A stretch of 64,000 nucleotides of DNA from Brachycybe producta. Its lineage: Eukaryota > Arthropoda > Diplopoda > Playtdesmida > Andrognathidae. The translations under genes were made by a program, and so were the position numbers. The notes beneath the pieces are model-generated. The model searched no databases. It saw only the letters and a program-made list of their open reading frames with translations, and was not told the DNA's origin. The stretch's first letter is position 1, and every line of letters starts with the position of its first letter. This document shows positions 11,288-22,653 of the stretch, piece after piece. The stretch spans positions 8,438,498 to 8,502,497 of the forward strand of contig JAUPFP010000005.1 of the NCBI GenBank assembly GCA_036925085.1, written 5' to 3'.

Positions 11288-12527
11288 TCTCACATCACGA
11301 CATTAAAAAATAAAACTGTGAATCTGACACCGAAATTATCATTTTATTAAGAGTGTGTACCTATTATTTTTTTTATCCATATATACTTTTTTTCTGGTAT
11401 TTTTCTAGCAAGGATATTATATGTAAAAAATACTATTGTAGTTCTGTAAAGTTTCAAAGATTATAAAAAAAAGGCCGGCCTAATTAAATTGAGAAACACT
11501 GTTCTAATCCAGTTTGGATTTTTTGTTTCTTTTCATCTTTTTTGATAATTTTTTCTACATTTTTCAGACATTTTCAGGTAGCACCTCTGTAACCCCAAAT
11601 ACTGCAATTCGCAGGACAGAAAAAAAGTCCCAAAACGATCAAAACTATAGTAGAAATTTATTGGAAATATATTAAAAAGAATTCCATGAAGGAGTTGTAA
11701 AAAAAAACCATAAAATTGACCCAAAACTTTTGAGAATTTAAAAATGGTTGAAGAGATATATGATTAAGAGAGAAAAAAATTATGTATGTTATCTTACGCA
11801 ATAAGACAGATTTATCTGGAGTTTAAGGGAGTTAATATAGAATGTACACTGTATTCAAGTTTGTTTTTTGTTTAGAATCCGTCTTTGTATATTAATATAG
11901 TAGATAAAGATGTGAACAAACTTTCGAGACACCTTGTATATACAGTATAGGCCTACATTAGTCGACTATCAAATTACAAACAACTAATCTAGAAAACTTC
12001 GTAAAAAAAATATATATATACATATGGGGTAAACTTTGCTAGCTTATGTCCGCGTCCATCCCTTTACCATCAATTTGATACTCATGTTTATTTCATGAGA
12101 CTTTTGACTAAATATATTAAAAATTGCAGCCCCTGGCTTTGTAATTTCTTCAACTTATAATGCATAAAAGAAGAATGAGTAATTACTCACAAGTACGCCG
12201 TTAATGACACGCAATGAAACACCTGAGGCTTACTTATACTTATATTAATACCAAAACTAACGAAAGAAAAAAAAAGACAAATAATTAAAACCATATAAAA
12301 TAGCTTGAAACAATAACAACATAAAAAGCCTGACGGCCATCTTTTTTGAATTACATTTACAATTTTGCCAAATATAATATTATTATTATATATATATAAA
12401 AAATGTTTAATTTGTATTCCAATTTCGGTCTCCTTGTTTTTCTTTTAAACAGGAAATGTGATACATTTAATAAGCTCAAAATAAAAAATAAGAAAATTTG
12501 TAAATTGCAATTTTGTAAATGACTACT

Positions 12528-12531
<4 letters not shown>
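11288..12531. other. Intronic DNA, nothing firm
   Basis: AT-rich. CGAGACACCTTGTATA near 11927 could pair as an inverted end with 10847 (mariner-like), but this is weak. Confidence 0.4.
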
Positions 12532-12582
<51 letters not shown>

Positions 12583-12612
12583 GAGAGAGCGAGAAAGAGA
12601 GAGAGCGAGAGC

Positions 12613-12658
<46 letters not shown>

Positions 12659-12985
12659 AAAAAAGAGAGAGAGAAAGACAGAGAGAAAGAGAGATGTAGA
12701 GATAGAGATAGCGAGAGAGAGAGAGAGGAAGGGCGATGGAGAGACACAGAGAAAAAGAGAGAGATGGAGCGAGAGAAAGAGAGGGAGAGAGAGAAAGAGA
12801 GAGAGGGAGAGTGTGTGTGTGAGAGAGAAAGACAGAGAGCAAGAGAGCTGTAGAGAGTGAAAGAGAGAGAGAAAAACAGAAAGAGAGATGTAGAGAGATA
12901 GAGATAGCGAGAGAGAGAGAGAGAGAGAGGAAGGGAGATGGAAAGAAATAGAGAAATGGAGCGAGAGAAAGAGAAACTCCAATCA
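12532..12985 (+). repeat. Polypurine GA tract (~450 bp)
   Basis: (GA)n interrupted by AAAG, GAGC and a short GTGTGTG run. Includes a partly repeated sub-block (GATGTAGAGATAGAGATAGCGAGAG at about 12693 and 12887). The long open frames across it (Leu/Ser or Arg/Glu repeats) are artefacts of the simple sequence. Confidence 0.97.
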
Positions 12986-13280
12986 ATCCTACCTCATTTA
13001 CAACTTCAGCTTAGCTTTCAAAACCCCCCAAAAAAATTGGATAAACGTTTTTACTTAGTAACATTATACCCACTGGAATTGGTCAACATTAATATTAATT
13101 TAGAAGTTGTATGAGCTTATAGAACAAAACTTAATTAAACAACACAAATGATACATCAAATGCATCTGGATGATGTCTTTTTTTTAAAGTGGGATTGTTC
13201 TTCATTCAAAAGCATCATTAAGAGACATCATTGTGTACACAAAAATAATATCTATGAAACAAATAAAATCCAAATACCTT
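12986..13280. other. Intronic DNA, nothing recognised
   Basis: No gene or known repeat seen. Confidence 0.5.
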
Positions 13281-13433
13281 TTAGGGAAGAATCACACAGG
13301 CTGAATAAAATCCCACTGAATTTCACTTTGTAAGGCATTTACCATAAGCACACTCTTTTGAGTGCAAAGGATAGAATTTGAAATTCTAATTCTATTTTCA
13401 TGTGGTTTTTCAGCGTGTGTGATTCTTCCCTTA
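13281..13433. mobile_element. F2 MITE, copy b (intact ends)
   Basis: TTA-GGGAAGAATCACACA at the left and TGTGTGATTCTTCCC-TTA at the right give a 15-bp perfect terminal inverted repeat with a TTA flank on both sides. This is the best-preserved F2 copy. The TTA duplication points to a PIF/Harbinger-type transposase acting in trans (inference). Confidence 0.9.
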
Positions 13434-13442
13434 GAGAATGAA

Positions 13443-13609
13443 TTAGGGACGAATCACGCGCGCATCGTAAAATCTCACTGAATTCCACTTTGTCAGGAAT
13501 TTAACAGAAGCGCCACATATCTTTCAGTGCAAAGAATCATAGAAATATTCTGATTTTTTATTTGTTTCTAATGTCTGCTGTTTTTTCAGTTTGTGTGATT
13601 CTTCCCTTA
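13443..13609. mobile_element. F2 MITE, copy c
   Basis: TTA-GGGACGAATCACGCG at the left, TTTGTGTGATTCTTCCC-TTA at the right, with the CCACTTTGTCAGGAATTTAACAGAAGCGCC core. It lies only about 10 bp from copy b in the same orientation. Confidence 0.9.
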
Positions 13610-13630
13610 TCCTCAACTATCATATTCTAT

Positions 13631-13865
13631 GATCCTTAGCAAACGGACCACTTTTTAGTGGTCGAGTTCGATTGCAAAACGTTGTTACAGGTGGTTGTGC
13701 TACGTGGTTGCAATGTATTGCTAAGGAAAGAAGCCATTCCTTTGCACAGGAGTGGTTTCTGAAGTCGAAAAGGATTGGCGGTGGAACTTTTGCATACGAG
13801 CCACACGTCGACTTCATTTTGCAGTCGAAATTGACCACTAAAAAGTGGTTCGCGTACCAAGGATC
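13631..13865. mobile_element. Foldback element with ~50-bp inverted ends
   Basis: The left end GATCCTTAGCAAACGGACCAC continues as TTTTTAGTGGTCGAGTTCGA. The right end is its inverse (TCGAAATTGACCACTAAAA, GTGGTTCGCG, CCAAGGATC). Interior is distinctly GC-richer than surroundings. Overlapping open frames on both strands are by-products of the symmetry. Confidence 0.85.
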
Positions 13866-13920
13866 TTAAACAAATCTACGCTTAAAACATGACAAAAAAA
13901 TACTATAAGCTTAGCTTTGG

Positions 13921-14250
13921 CTTAAGATAGTTTATGAAAGCTGATTTTCGAACTTGATTATTCTGTCTTTCAAGAGCAAAAATTAAGAGAAATTAGAAAA
14001 TGTTTTAGAAACTGGAAGGGTAGCTCGAATCACTTAAAGGTATTTTCATGTTGATATCTTTCAAAGTAAACTTTTTATAGACAAAAATTTACTTTATTTT
14101 CAAACTCACATGAAAAGCTTATTTTGAAAGATATCAATATGAAAATACTCTTAGGTGATTGAGCTACCCGTCTAGTTTCTAAACCAATCAAGTTTTTCTT
14201 CATTGAAAGACAGAATAACCGGTGTTCGAGAGGCGTTGACACGTTAAAAT
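13921..14250. mobile_element. F1 foldback element, copy 2 (reference copy)
   Basis: Left outer end CTTAAGATAGTTTATGAAAG / CTGATTTTCGAAC, then TTATTCTGTCTTTCAAGAGC, TTTTAGAAACTGGAAGGGTA, CACTTAAAGGTATTTTCATG, GATATCTTTCAAAGTAAACT. The right half mirrors this: TTTGAAAGATATCAATATGA, GAGCTACCCGTCTAGTTTCT, GAAAGACAGAATAACC. Arms exceed 100 nt, with a short A/T spacer. No coding capacity. Confidence 0.9.
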
Positions 14251-15087
14251 TACCTTCATTTATAAGAAATCACCTTTATTTTTTATAAGAATGTGTTATG
14301 AATTTATCAAAAAAAAAAAATAACAATATGAAAATCAATTAAAATTGTTTAAAATAATTTAAATAAAGGAAACCCCTATTATAAAGTCCAGATAAAATGT
14401 TAAGTAAAACCCATTATTTTTGTATTATTTACATGATACAATATTGCAAAATACATTAGACATTATTGTAAATGGAGGAAAAAGATTCATCAGGTAGTCA
14501 GGCAGTTGTATAGGTGTATCTCTATTGCTAAGTGCTCGCCTTATGCAAATTATTTTCATGTTATCAAAGTAATTAAAAATAATTGACATATGTCATAGTC
14601 AACAACGTCATTTCCTGGATGAGCAAAAACATGTCAAAAAGGAAGTTGGAGAGTGTTATTAATGTAATTTAAAGCCTAGGAGTTTAGAATGAAGTAGTTT
14701 TAATGTTCATCACATAAGCCACCCCACTGACTTATACATGACTTCCTTCATTAAAAAAAGCACAATTAATTTCATGGTTAGCAACACATTTGATGGAAAG
14801 TCTCATTCATGTGGGGTATTTTTTTAAAAAAAACAAAACAAAAGAAGCTCTTATTTGAGTATTTCCTCCTTTAAACAATAGATGGCAGAACATGCTGCAT
14901 ATAGAAGCACAACAAACACTTTTCACATGAATGAGAATTAATTAATTTTGAAAAAAAATACACAATTTCTTAACGAAAACTTTACTGAAAATTTTACTCT
15001 ACGCGCCTAATTAGCATTGAACACAAATCAACATTGAAATCAGTGCTAATTACTAAAGCCAAAATTTGCATAAAATGCATAAATCGC
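14251..15087. other. Intronic DNA, nothing recognised
   Basis: No gene or clear repeat; A/T runs only. Confidence 0.5.
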
Positions 15088-15095
15088 ATAATCAT

Positions 15096-15349
15096 TAGGG
15101 CTCGGATGTTTATGTAATATCAAGCAAATGTTTCTCAATTTGTGGCCCAAGTGCCAATTTTTATTAGAGAAACTGCAATTATGCTTTACTATCAGTTGTT
15201 AACTACACTTCTACCCTCTTGAGTTCTAATCAGCCTTTTTGATTGAAAAAAAAAACATAATTGTTGGTTGTTCTAAATAGATTTCACAATTGGCCCTTGG
15301 GCCACACATTGAGAAACGATTGATATGGCACACAGAAATCCGAGCCCTA
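15096..15349. mobile_element. hAT-like MITE with perfect 8-bp target duplication
   Basis: TAGGGCTCGGAT at the left, ATCCGAGCCCTA at the right. The inverted similarity extends inward (GTTTCTCAATTTGTGGCCCA against TGGGCCACACATTGAGAAAC). ATAATCAT flanks both sides (15088-15095 and 15350-15357). An 8-bp duplication is the hAT superfamily hallmark. Interior is AT-rich without open frame. Confidence 0.92.
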
Positions 15350-15357
15350 ATAATCAT

Positions 15358-16249
15358 GGTTCCAATCACTTTTGGGGACACATTTTCACTTTAAGTTGGG
15401 CCAAAATAAATCTGCAGAATTCGTTTGATAAATTTTAAAAACTAAATTTGGTTCTTTAAAAAAACAGTCATAAAAATAAGTTTATTTTAAAAGATATCAC
15501 AAATATATCATTCACAGTTACTCTTCTTGGATTTAAAATACTATGCAGTGTTGATTAAAAGTTGTTTTCAAAACGCAAACTAGCTTGAATTCTGGTGATC
15601 TTTTGAATAAGAAATTAACTTTTAGGCCACATTTATAAATAAGTTAAAATCAACTGACACAACTTTAATTTTGATGATTTAATGACTTTAAAGTTATGAA
15701 TTGTTATACTAGCGTATAATGTGCGTGTGTGTAAGAAGAAATAAATTGTATATTATTGACCCTGACGTTGTTATTCATCTTTTGTAACTATTCTAATTTA
15801 AAACGACACAAGTAATGTCAAGTCATGTGTGAATGAATGAAAAAAATTAAGACATGGTGGACCACCTTCTAAAAAACATCTTTTCTTAAATTATTAATAA
15901 TCGCTTCAAAAGCTCATAATTCAAAATATTTAAAACATCAAAAGAAAAAAAAGGGACTAGTTTTTTAATTGTGTTTTTTATTCCAGAGATAATTTTATTT
16001 CTGTTTATCCTTTTCAATGACGATGACCATTCATGACAAGTGGACACAAACTGGACAAGTTCAGTTGTCAACTATATTATTAATCACTTGCATATTGACT
16101 ATTATTTAAGCGGATTAAAGTTAATCTCGTAATTAGGATGTGACACATTTTATGTAAAAAATATATATAACTCCTGGACTCGACTTGCTAATGACCAAAT
16201 ACAAAATAAAATGTCTTAATAAGACTTATAAGTGAAAATGTAACTAGAA
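15358..16249. other. Intronic DNA with an F1 half-copy
   Basis: About 15434-15520 resembles an F1 arm (TTTTAAAAACTAAATTTGG then AAGTTTATTTTAAAAGATATCA). Otherwise nothing. Confidence 0.5.
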
Positions 16250-16524
16250 CCCTGGTTATTCAAAGGCAACATGAAAACACGTTTTAAACTTAGAAGTGTA
16301 AATAAATCAATTAAACATTTTTTTACGATGATATCTTTAAAAATAAACTTTTTATGTCAGTAATAAAATGACAAAATTTTGTTTTGTAAAAATAAATTTA
16401 TTAAATGATTTTAAAATCATTATAAAAAGTTTATGAATAAACATATCAATGTAAAACTGCGTTTAAGTGAGTCATTTACTCTTCTAGTTTATAAAACACA
16501 TTCCATTGTTTTGTTTTTTCTTCT
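16250..16524. mobile_element. F1 foldback element, copy 3
   Basis: CTGGTTATTCAAAGG at the left, GTTTTAAACTTAGAAGTG, GATATCTTTAAAAATAAACT, then the mirrored half ending CTCTTCTAGTTTATAAAACA. The F4 element follows directly at 16525. Confidence 0.8.
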
Positions 16525-16860
16525 AATACCCTGTCTACAACTGCTTAGTTAAACGTGTAAATTCATTTAATATTTATGGCATAGACGATTCAATTTACCT
16601 AAAATAACATTTAATTGAGTTAAATTTGTTTAACATTAAAATTTAAAACACACGCAAATGCGAATATGCGATGGATGCAAAAGAACGCATTCATCTGTAA
16701 TGCATCAATTTCAAGATTACTGTTCTCACCTGGTATAGCAATTGTCAATTATCATCATATGTTTATGAAAATTGTAGGTGTAACCTTATTGTAATTAATT
16801 AAAGGTATTTAACAAAACATTTCATTTGAATGCATTGTACTCAGATGTAGACTAGGTATT
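16525..16860. mobile_element. F4 element, copy 1
   Basis: AATACCCTGTCTACAACTG at the left, and a right end whose reverse complement is AATACCTAGTCTACATCTGA. About 336 bp, AT-rich, no coding frame. Related element at 43205-43785. Confidence 0.75.
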
Positions 16861-18254
16861 AATGTTGCTTTTAAAATGTATAATAACGAAGAGTTCTAGT
16901 CCGATTGTTATTTTCCCTTGCATATTTTGCAATGGCTTTTTATAAAACAGTTAAGAGCCTTTAACAACGCTGGCGTGCACGCGTTGCACGACGCCATAGA
17001 CGCACTGTTAAGCGAAATTTGATGTTTCCAAAAACGTGGTCTCGATTCTAGCCACCTTTAGTGACTTTAAACTAAATTTTTAACGATAGTTGAAGTTACA
17101 ATCCCTTTTTGAATGTTATGGCAAGGTACTAACATCTTTTGGTTGCAATATTTAAAGTGATTTTTATTTTATAGAATTTTTAATTATGCTAATTTGCTAG
17201 ACCCATGTTAAATACCATTGACCTCAATAAGGTCCATTTTGCTGACCACCTTTCGGTTGCTATTTAGCTATTTGAGAAACATTGGAAACGATAAAATTTA
17301 CCAAGTTTATGGCACGTGCAACTCTTGAGTGTTAAAGGCTCGTAAGTGAATAAAGCAGAAATGAAAAAAAAAATTATCATTATTTCCATTGAACTTTCCT
17401 TTCTTCGAACAAAAAAAAACTGTTAGTTAACCTCCTACCGTCATAAGATTAGAAAGAAGAAAAAAAAGTCAGTAGCCACCACCTTCACAACTTCCCCACA
17501 TATTTCATTAGGTTTTACACCAACATGTCTTAATTTTTCTTCTTTTTTTTTACTTATAGATAAAGAAATGACGCCCAAGAGCTTAAGCCCAAGTTATCTA
17601 TCTATATTATATGACGTTAGTCTTTGTCTAAAAAGTTAAAACCTCCTTCTTCGCAGCAATAAACATCACCACAAAAGCAAATAATTAAAAGTTAATTGCA
17701 GGTTTTCCTACTTAAACCTCCTTAGGGCTAAGTTAAGTTACCAAACACACATACACAAAAAGATTGAAGAAAATCTAGGAGCAGAAATACTTTAAAGGTT
17801 TTACGATGAGTTATAATCTTTCAATACTCTACTTTCCCCCCACCTTTTTCCCCCACTTTTTGAAAGTTGAAACAATGGAGAAGTAACCAATGTATTGATA
17901 AATCCAATACAAACATTTGTCATATTTAACACATGTTTGGAGGTTCTATTTATCCCCTTGTAAAAAAAAGAAGTTAAGACATCAAGAAGCTACACATCAG
18001 CTTACAATTATACATGATGGCAAGTTAGAAAACCCCACCATATTGCTACAAGAATCTTCTATTTTGCAGAAATATTTGGTGCAAAATTGATTACTGTCAA
18101 AATAAAACCAACCTAAAAATCAAAACAAAATACTTATCACATTTTATTTTTTAAAAATATTTTGTCAATTTTTTAAACAATTGAAATTCAGTGGAATTGC
18201 AAGAATTTTATAAAGATTTTTTATTACTTACAAGTTATAATTACTTTTACTTAC
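16861..18254. other. Intronic DNA, nothing recognised
   Basis: AT-rich with poly-A/T runs. GGCGTGCACGCGTTGCACGACGCC at 16971-16994 is a short GC-rich imperfect palindrome. Confidence 0.5.
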
Positions 18255-18464
18255 CGATATCCCTTACTGGTAAGAACTCTTCCCATGACACTAGATGCTT
18301 CGGTGACTGAAATGCGTTCAAAATACGAGGCCATTATTTCGGTCACTTTGCCATCTCCTGCCCCTAGGTCAAGAAGATTCTCGCCTTTCCACGATGAGGA
18401 AATGTCCATTAGTTTTTCAAATTGTTGATGAGAAAACACAAACATCGAACCACGACCTAATAAT
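18255..18464 (-). CDS. METTL9: METTL9 (DREV) internal exon with SAM-binding motif I
   Basis: Internal exon of METTL9, a class I SAM-dependent methyltransferase known to make N1-methylhistidine in HxH-type motifs of target proteins. Read on the minus strand it holds 69 complete codons. It begins LLGRGSMFVFS, which matches the LLGRGSMFVFS segment of vertebrate METTL9. It then carries motif I (LDLGAGDGKVTEIM) and the following beta strand with an acidic residue (SVTEAS), which in this family contacts SAM. The acceptor is TTTACAG just before position 18464, leaving one base that completes a split Gly codon, as expected from the conserved NG/LLGRG junction. The donor is GTAAGT immediately after position 18255, splitting an Arg codon after two bases (phase 2). 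The open frame continues past the acceptor, but that upstream peptide does not resemble the family, so the exon start is placed at the acceptor. Identification comes from recognised family sequence; exon borders are inferred from splice consensus. Confidence 0.96.
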
Positions 18465-20214
18465 CTGTAAATCATTAAAAAAAATTGTTCATTAAATTTG
18501 AGGAATTTCCTCAACATAAGATTGCCGGCTGATTTTCTTATTTATATGAAAACAAATAAAAAAATTCCATTACATAATTGAAATCACATTTTTTCTTTAT
18601 AAATTCCAAGTTTGTCACAAATTAAAATATATGGTGACAATGCTATAACTATATTTTCCGATAACAAAAACTCTTCATTGCAATTTCAAATTAATTTTTT
18701 CCCAAGCATTGAATCAAAACTAAGTAGAAATGAATTAAAAGTAACATAAAAATTTATTTAGATTTAGGAGCATACAGTAATATTAAAACCAAACCTTTTA
18801 TGCAAATAAAACTAAAAAAGAGCATTTTTTTTTCAAATTCTGCTTTTTTTATGAAAATAAAAATATACTACTTATATAATATATTATATACAACAATAAC
18901 AGAATAAAATTGAATTGATGCTATTAAATTATCTTGAAGAAGCCCTTTTTAGTTTTATTATTAAGAAAGTATTCTTTTTTAATTTTTTTAAATAAATATA
19001 TGAAGTAGGTGACAATCTGCAAATTTTCAACAACAACAAAAAATTATGCAATTTGTAGGTTTTTATGAGTTATTAATTTGAGCTAAACTGATAATTATTT
19101 TACATATGGTAAAATTAATTATTATTAATTATTATTAATTATTATTAATATGCATTTTGTGCATTTTATGCAAACGTTTGGCATTCTAGTTTCTAACACA
19201 ATCAATTTCTCCTGAAACAAAGAATAAAAATAGTTCAAAAACCAGCTGTTCACAAAACATTAAATAGATTAAAGAAATTATTGATATAAAAACGTCGCAT
19301 GGACGTGATATAAAAAGCCAATAGCTAAAATTATCACGAATTGATTTTGAAATTTCAAAAAAACTGATCAAAATATCAAAATCAAAATAGTTTAAATCAC
19401 GATTTAAATGTATTTAATTTAAATCAGTTTACATTGACTAAAACACTTGTTGCATATTAAACTAGTGATTGATGAGCGCCAACAACAATTTATTATCACA
19501 AGACGAAAAAATGAAACAAAGCTTTAGCACAAAAAAATGATAACTGGATTAAAATATGATAATTGCCAAACAATTAATGTGTATATTCCATTTAAAAAAC
19601 AGATCACGACTTTTTTTCTCTCTCTCTGTCTCTCTCTCTTGTTTTTGTTTTAGTTTATAATGAAAAATAATAATATAATTACCAATAATAAAGCTTATAA
19701 TAGTTGAAAGTTAAGATATTTTTGTTCGTATTTCTGACGATTAGTAATGCAAAAGAATGTGATAATAGCTTGCAAAAATAATTGCACTGGTAAGTCACGG
19801 AAAAAATATATAATCGATCCTCTTTCTCTGTTTCTAAATTTCTTTACCTTTGAGGTATTAAAAAATTAAAACCGCTTTTTTTCGCCGAAGAAAAAGGAAT
19901 AATTACATTCAAATCACTAAAAATCAAACCTTTTTAAAGGGTTTTTTTTTACTCATGACAATCAAAAACAGTGATTGTTTAACCATTTTTACATTAAATG
20001 CCTTAAGGTTTTCTTTTTACATGAGATCAACTGTAATATTTTCCACTTAATTATCAGTGCATGAAATTATAAATGCATGCACAGAAAGATGCCAATACAA
20101 TGTACAGGGTGGTCACAATGTCTTCTTATTCACTGTAGAAAAACTAGTTTGAAACATGTTTTCAACTGAAAACAACAATGATGGGAGTTGCGAGTTATTC
20201 CGAGGCGACTGATT
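18465..20214. other. DNA upstream of METTL9 exon, no exon recognised
   Basis: The preceding METTL9 exon (family pattern W.F.QL...LFM...SING) was looked for on the minus strand and not found. A (TTATTAA)n run at about 19118-19150 and a CT run at about 19615-19640 are simple repeats. Confidence 0.5.
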
Positions 20215-20415
20215 AAGCGCCAAATTGAACCAACAGTTCCAAACTAAATAAGTACATGTAACTAAATGAACAAACGCCAAAAAAATTGCCAGTTATTACG
20301 TTTGACGTTTGTTCCTTTTGTTGCTTATTTACATGTAGTTTGGTGTTTGGTCGATTTAGCACTTGTTCATTTTGGCGTTTATGCAACTATGTTCTCATTC
20401 AATTTGGCACTTGTA
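20215..20415. mobile_element. Decayed foldback with GCGCCAAATTGAAC ends
   Basis: GCGCCAAATTGAAC near 20216 pairs with TTCAATTTGGCAC near 20398, and internal AAGTACATGTAACTAAATGAACAAACGCC pairs loosely with GACGTTTGTTCC...ACATGTAGTTTGG. Possibly related to the hairpin at 22654. Confidence 0.55.
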
Positions 20416-22653
20416 CAATTTTATTAAAATATTCAATATTACAAATCCCAATTCTTTTAAAGAAAAAAAGTACACTTGATAATTTTCTTGAATAAATAAA
20501 ACTTTTTGAATGAAAAACATTTGGACTTCGGATCAATTGAGTCCCCCTGATACCTTTTCATAGCACAAGCGTTACTTGCTATTTTATATCATAGTTTAAC
20601 CCTTTCTTAAAGTTTTTATAATATATTTCATCATCAAATCTTGCAACAACAAAAATTATAAAAAGTACATTAAATAATAAAAAAAATTAACATGTTGTAT
20701 GCATTTCTGCAAATTGTAAAAAAAGTGTGGCCACTTTGTATACTTTATAATGAGTGTTTATTAATATAAAATGCAACTAAGAGAAATATTTCTTCAATAT
20801 TTTTCCATTTAATTGCATTTAGGTTTTTCTTTTGATGTGTTTCTGTGTAGTTAGTTAGGCCTAGATTGTTGGTTGTTGCTTACAGGCATATTACACATAG
20901 CAAACGCTGTTTCGTATTGCCAATACACCAAACCAAAAGCATGCATACATACATGTACATTGTACATACAATATTACATGGATGAAGAGAGAGATAGAGA
21001 CAACCTATAATTACAATCAAAGTTGGTGATGGTTATCACCAAGTTGCTTTGTCAGGCCACACTGCCAATTAACCCTATAGGGTCATGGTGATGGACATTT
21101 AATTAGTAGCCCTAACCGGCTTTCAAAATGCTATCTGGGTGTCCTGTAACTGGCAATTGTATATAATATTCGTGTTTGGCCCCCATGTGGAGGACCAGCC
21201 CCCACTTTTTTTTCTCCCGAAAATACATCTAACAAAACTAACAAACACACTTTCATCACATTATCACCAGAATTTCTCATTAATTTAAATCAATATTTTT
21301 TTCTCTATATCACAACATGAGGTCTTCAAAATCTAACAACACCCATTGAGATTAACCTCCAAATACAATGAATGAATGAATTTTCTTTCTCTCTCTCTCT
21401 TTCTGTGTAATAATAAACGTCAACTACTAATGAACATATAACCAATTAAAATTTGATTTTTTTCTCTCTCTCTCTAAATCACACCTCACAAACCATATAT
21501 GCATAAAATGCTATTGTTAATATAAATGATATATAATTTATGCTATTTTTTCAAAGTAAGATTTTTTTCTCTTTCTCTCTCTCTCTCTCTGGTGCATATT
21601 TTTTTGTTTCTACCTCAATAAATTAATCTAAAAGAAGCAAAAGTGTAACTTGGTGTTTTAATTGTTGCACCCTTATTTTTAATTGTTTTTCTTTGTTCGA
21701 TCCCCTTTTTTTTTCTTCTTTCAAGCCAACAACCAGTTCAGTCATAAATTTCACTAATTAAAAATCTTGAAAGGTTATATTGCTTTTTTCTCTTTCTTTC
21801 AAGAAGAAGCTTTTTTTCTCCATTCTTTTTCTATTTTAGAATACATTGAGAAAAAAAGCTTTATTTGAAAACTTAAAACTTCACTAAATAATATTATTAA
21901 TGGAGGCCAATTTCTTTTTTGTTTAAGAAACCATCATTAGTGTCAAAATGAAACCGTGTTAAAAAAAATAAAATGGCTCTCACAAGAACAGAAAAAAATG
22001 TGTGTGATTTATTCCAAGATTTCAACAAACCACAATTAAAACAATCCTCAAATGTGTTTATTTTTTTAATAATATTCTAGACCTGTAATCTACCAAACAA
22101 AACAAATATGATATGTGACATGTCTTCAGTGTTTTTGCAATTAGGAGACAAAAACTTTTTTTTTAATGTTAAAAAAAAAGTAAATGCGTGAGATTATTAT
22201 CTCTAATAAAAAAAAAACGAAATATGTTTATTTTGTTGTTTATAAATGTTGATGATATATATCTAATAAGTGAGCAAACACATCATGTTGTAAGAATGTC
22301 ATATACTTTGTGTGGTTTTTCCACCCTCTTCATATTTTAAGGATCAAATTCAAGAAACTTCTCATTTGAAGTTCAACTTGAATTCTTGGCCTTGCACCAC
22401 ATAGTGGGAGCTGTTTGTTGAAAATTAATGCCATAATACGATAACATCTCTTTCAGTGCACCTAGTGTCATAAAAGTCACCTAAAACTGGCATACAAGAA
22501 TCAATAATGTTATTGATCCAACTATTTAGATTCGATACAAACATATTGTTTCATTGAATGACGTCACTCTTTACGTTTTAAGTCACGTTCCGTAATGCCC
22601 ATCTTTCTTACCAAATCACCATCGCTAAAATGGTACAAAATGTCCTCTCACAT
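20416..22653. other. Non-coding DNA with several CT microsatellites
   Basis: CT runs at about 21385-21402, 21463-21476 and 21569-21591. No gene seen. Confidence 0.5.

Larger units (their letters stand above)
1756..18254 (-). other. METTL9: METTL9 intron (~16.5 kb), transposon-rich
   Basis: Intron between the two visible METTL9 exons, bounded on the minus strand by GTAAGT and TTTCAG. The exons are consecutive in the protein, so no exon is missing inside it. It contains many foldback or MITE copies (F1 at about 1820, 13921 and 16250; F2 at 4848, 13281 and 13443; F3 at 9634), the hAT-like element at 15096, a nested hairpin at 3193 and a long GA tract at 12532. No convincing nested gene was seen. 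Confidence 0.9.

Noticed and set aside
10844-11940. Possible mariner element with CAGGGTGTCAC / ACACCTTGTATA ends
   Set aside because: Inverted similarity is short and no transposase remnant lies between; kept only as a remark.
12357-12986. Open frames of 113 to 209 codons rich in Leu/Ser or Arg/Glu
   Set aside because: They are translations of the GA/CT simple repeat in different frames, not proteins.
13620-13869. Three overlapping 65-74-codon frames on both strands
   Set aside because: Explained by the symmetric foldback at 13631-13865.
19186-19371. Minus frame near the METTL9 exon as its upstream exon
   Set aside because: Lacks the family's W.F.QL and LFM..SING pattern and a suitably placed phase-2 donor.
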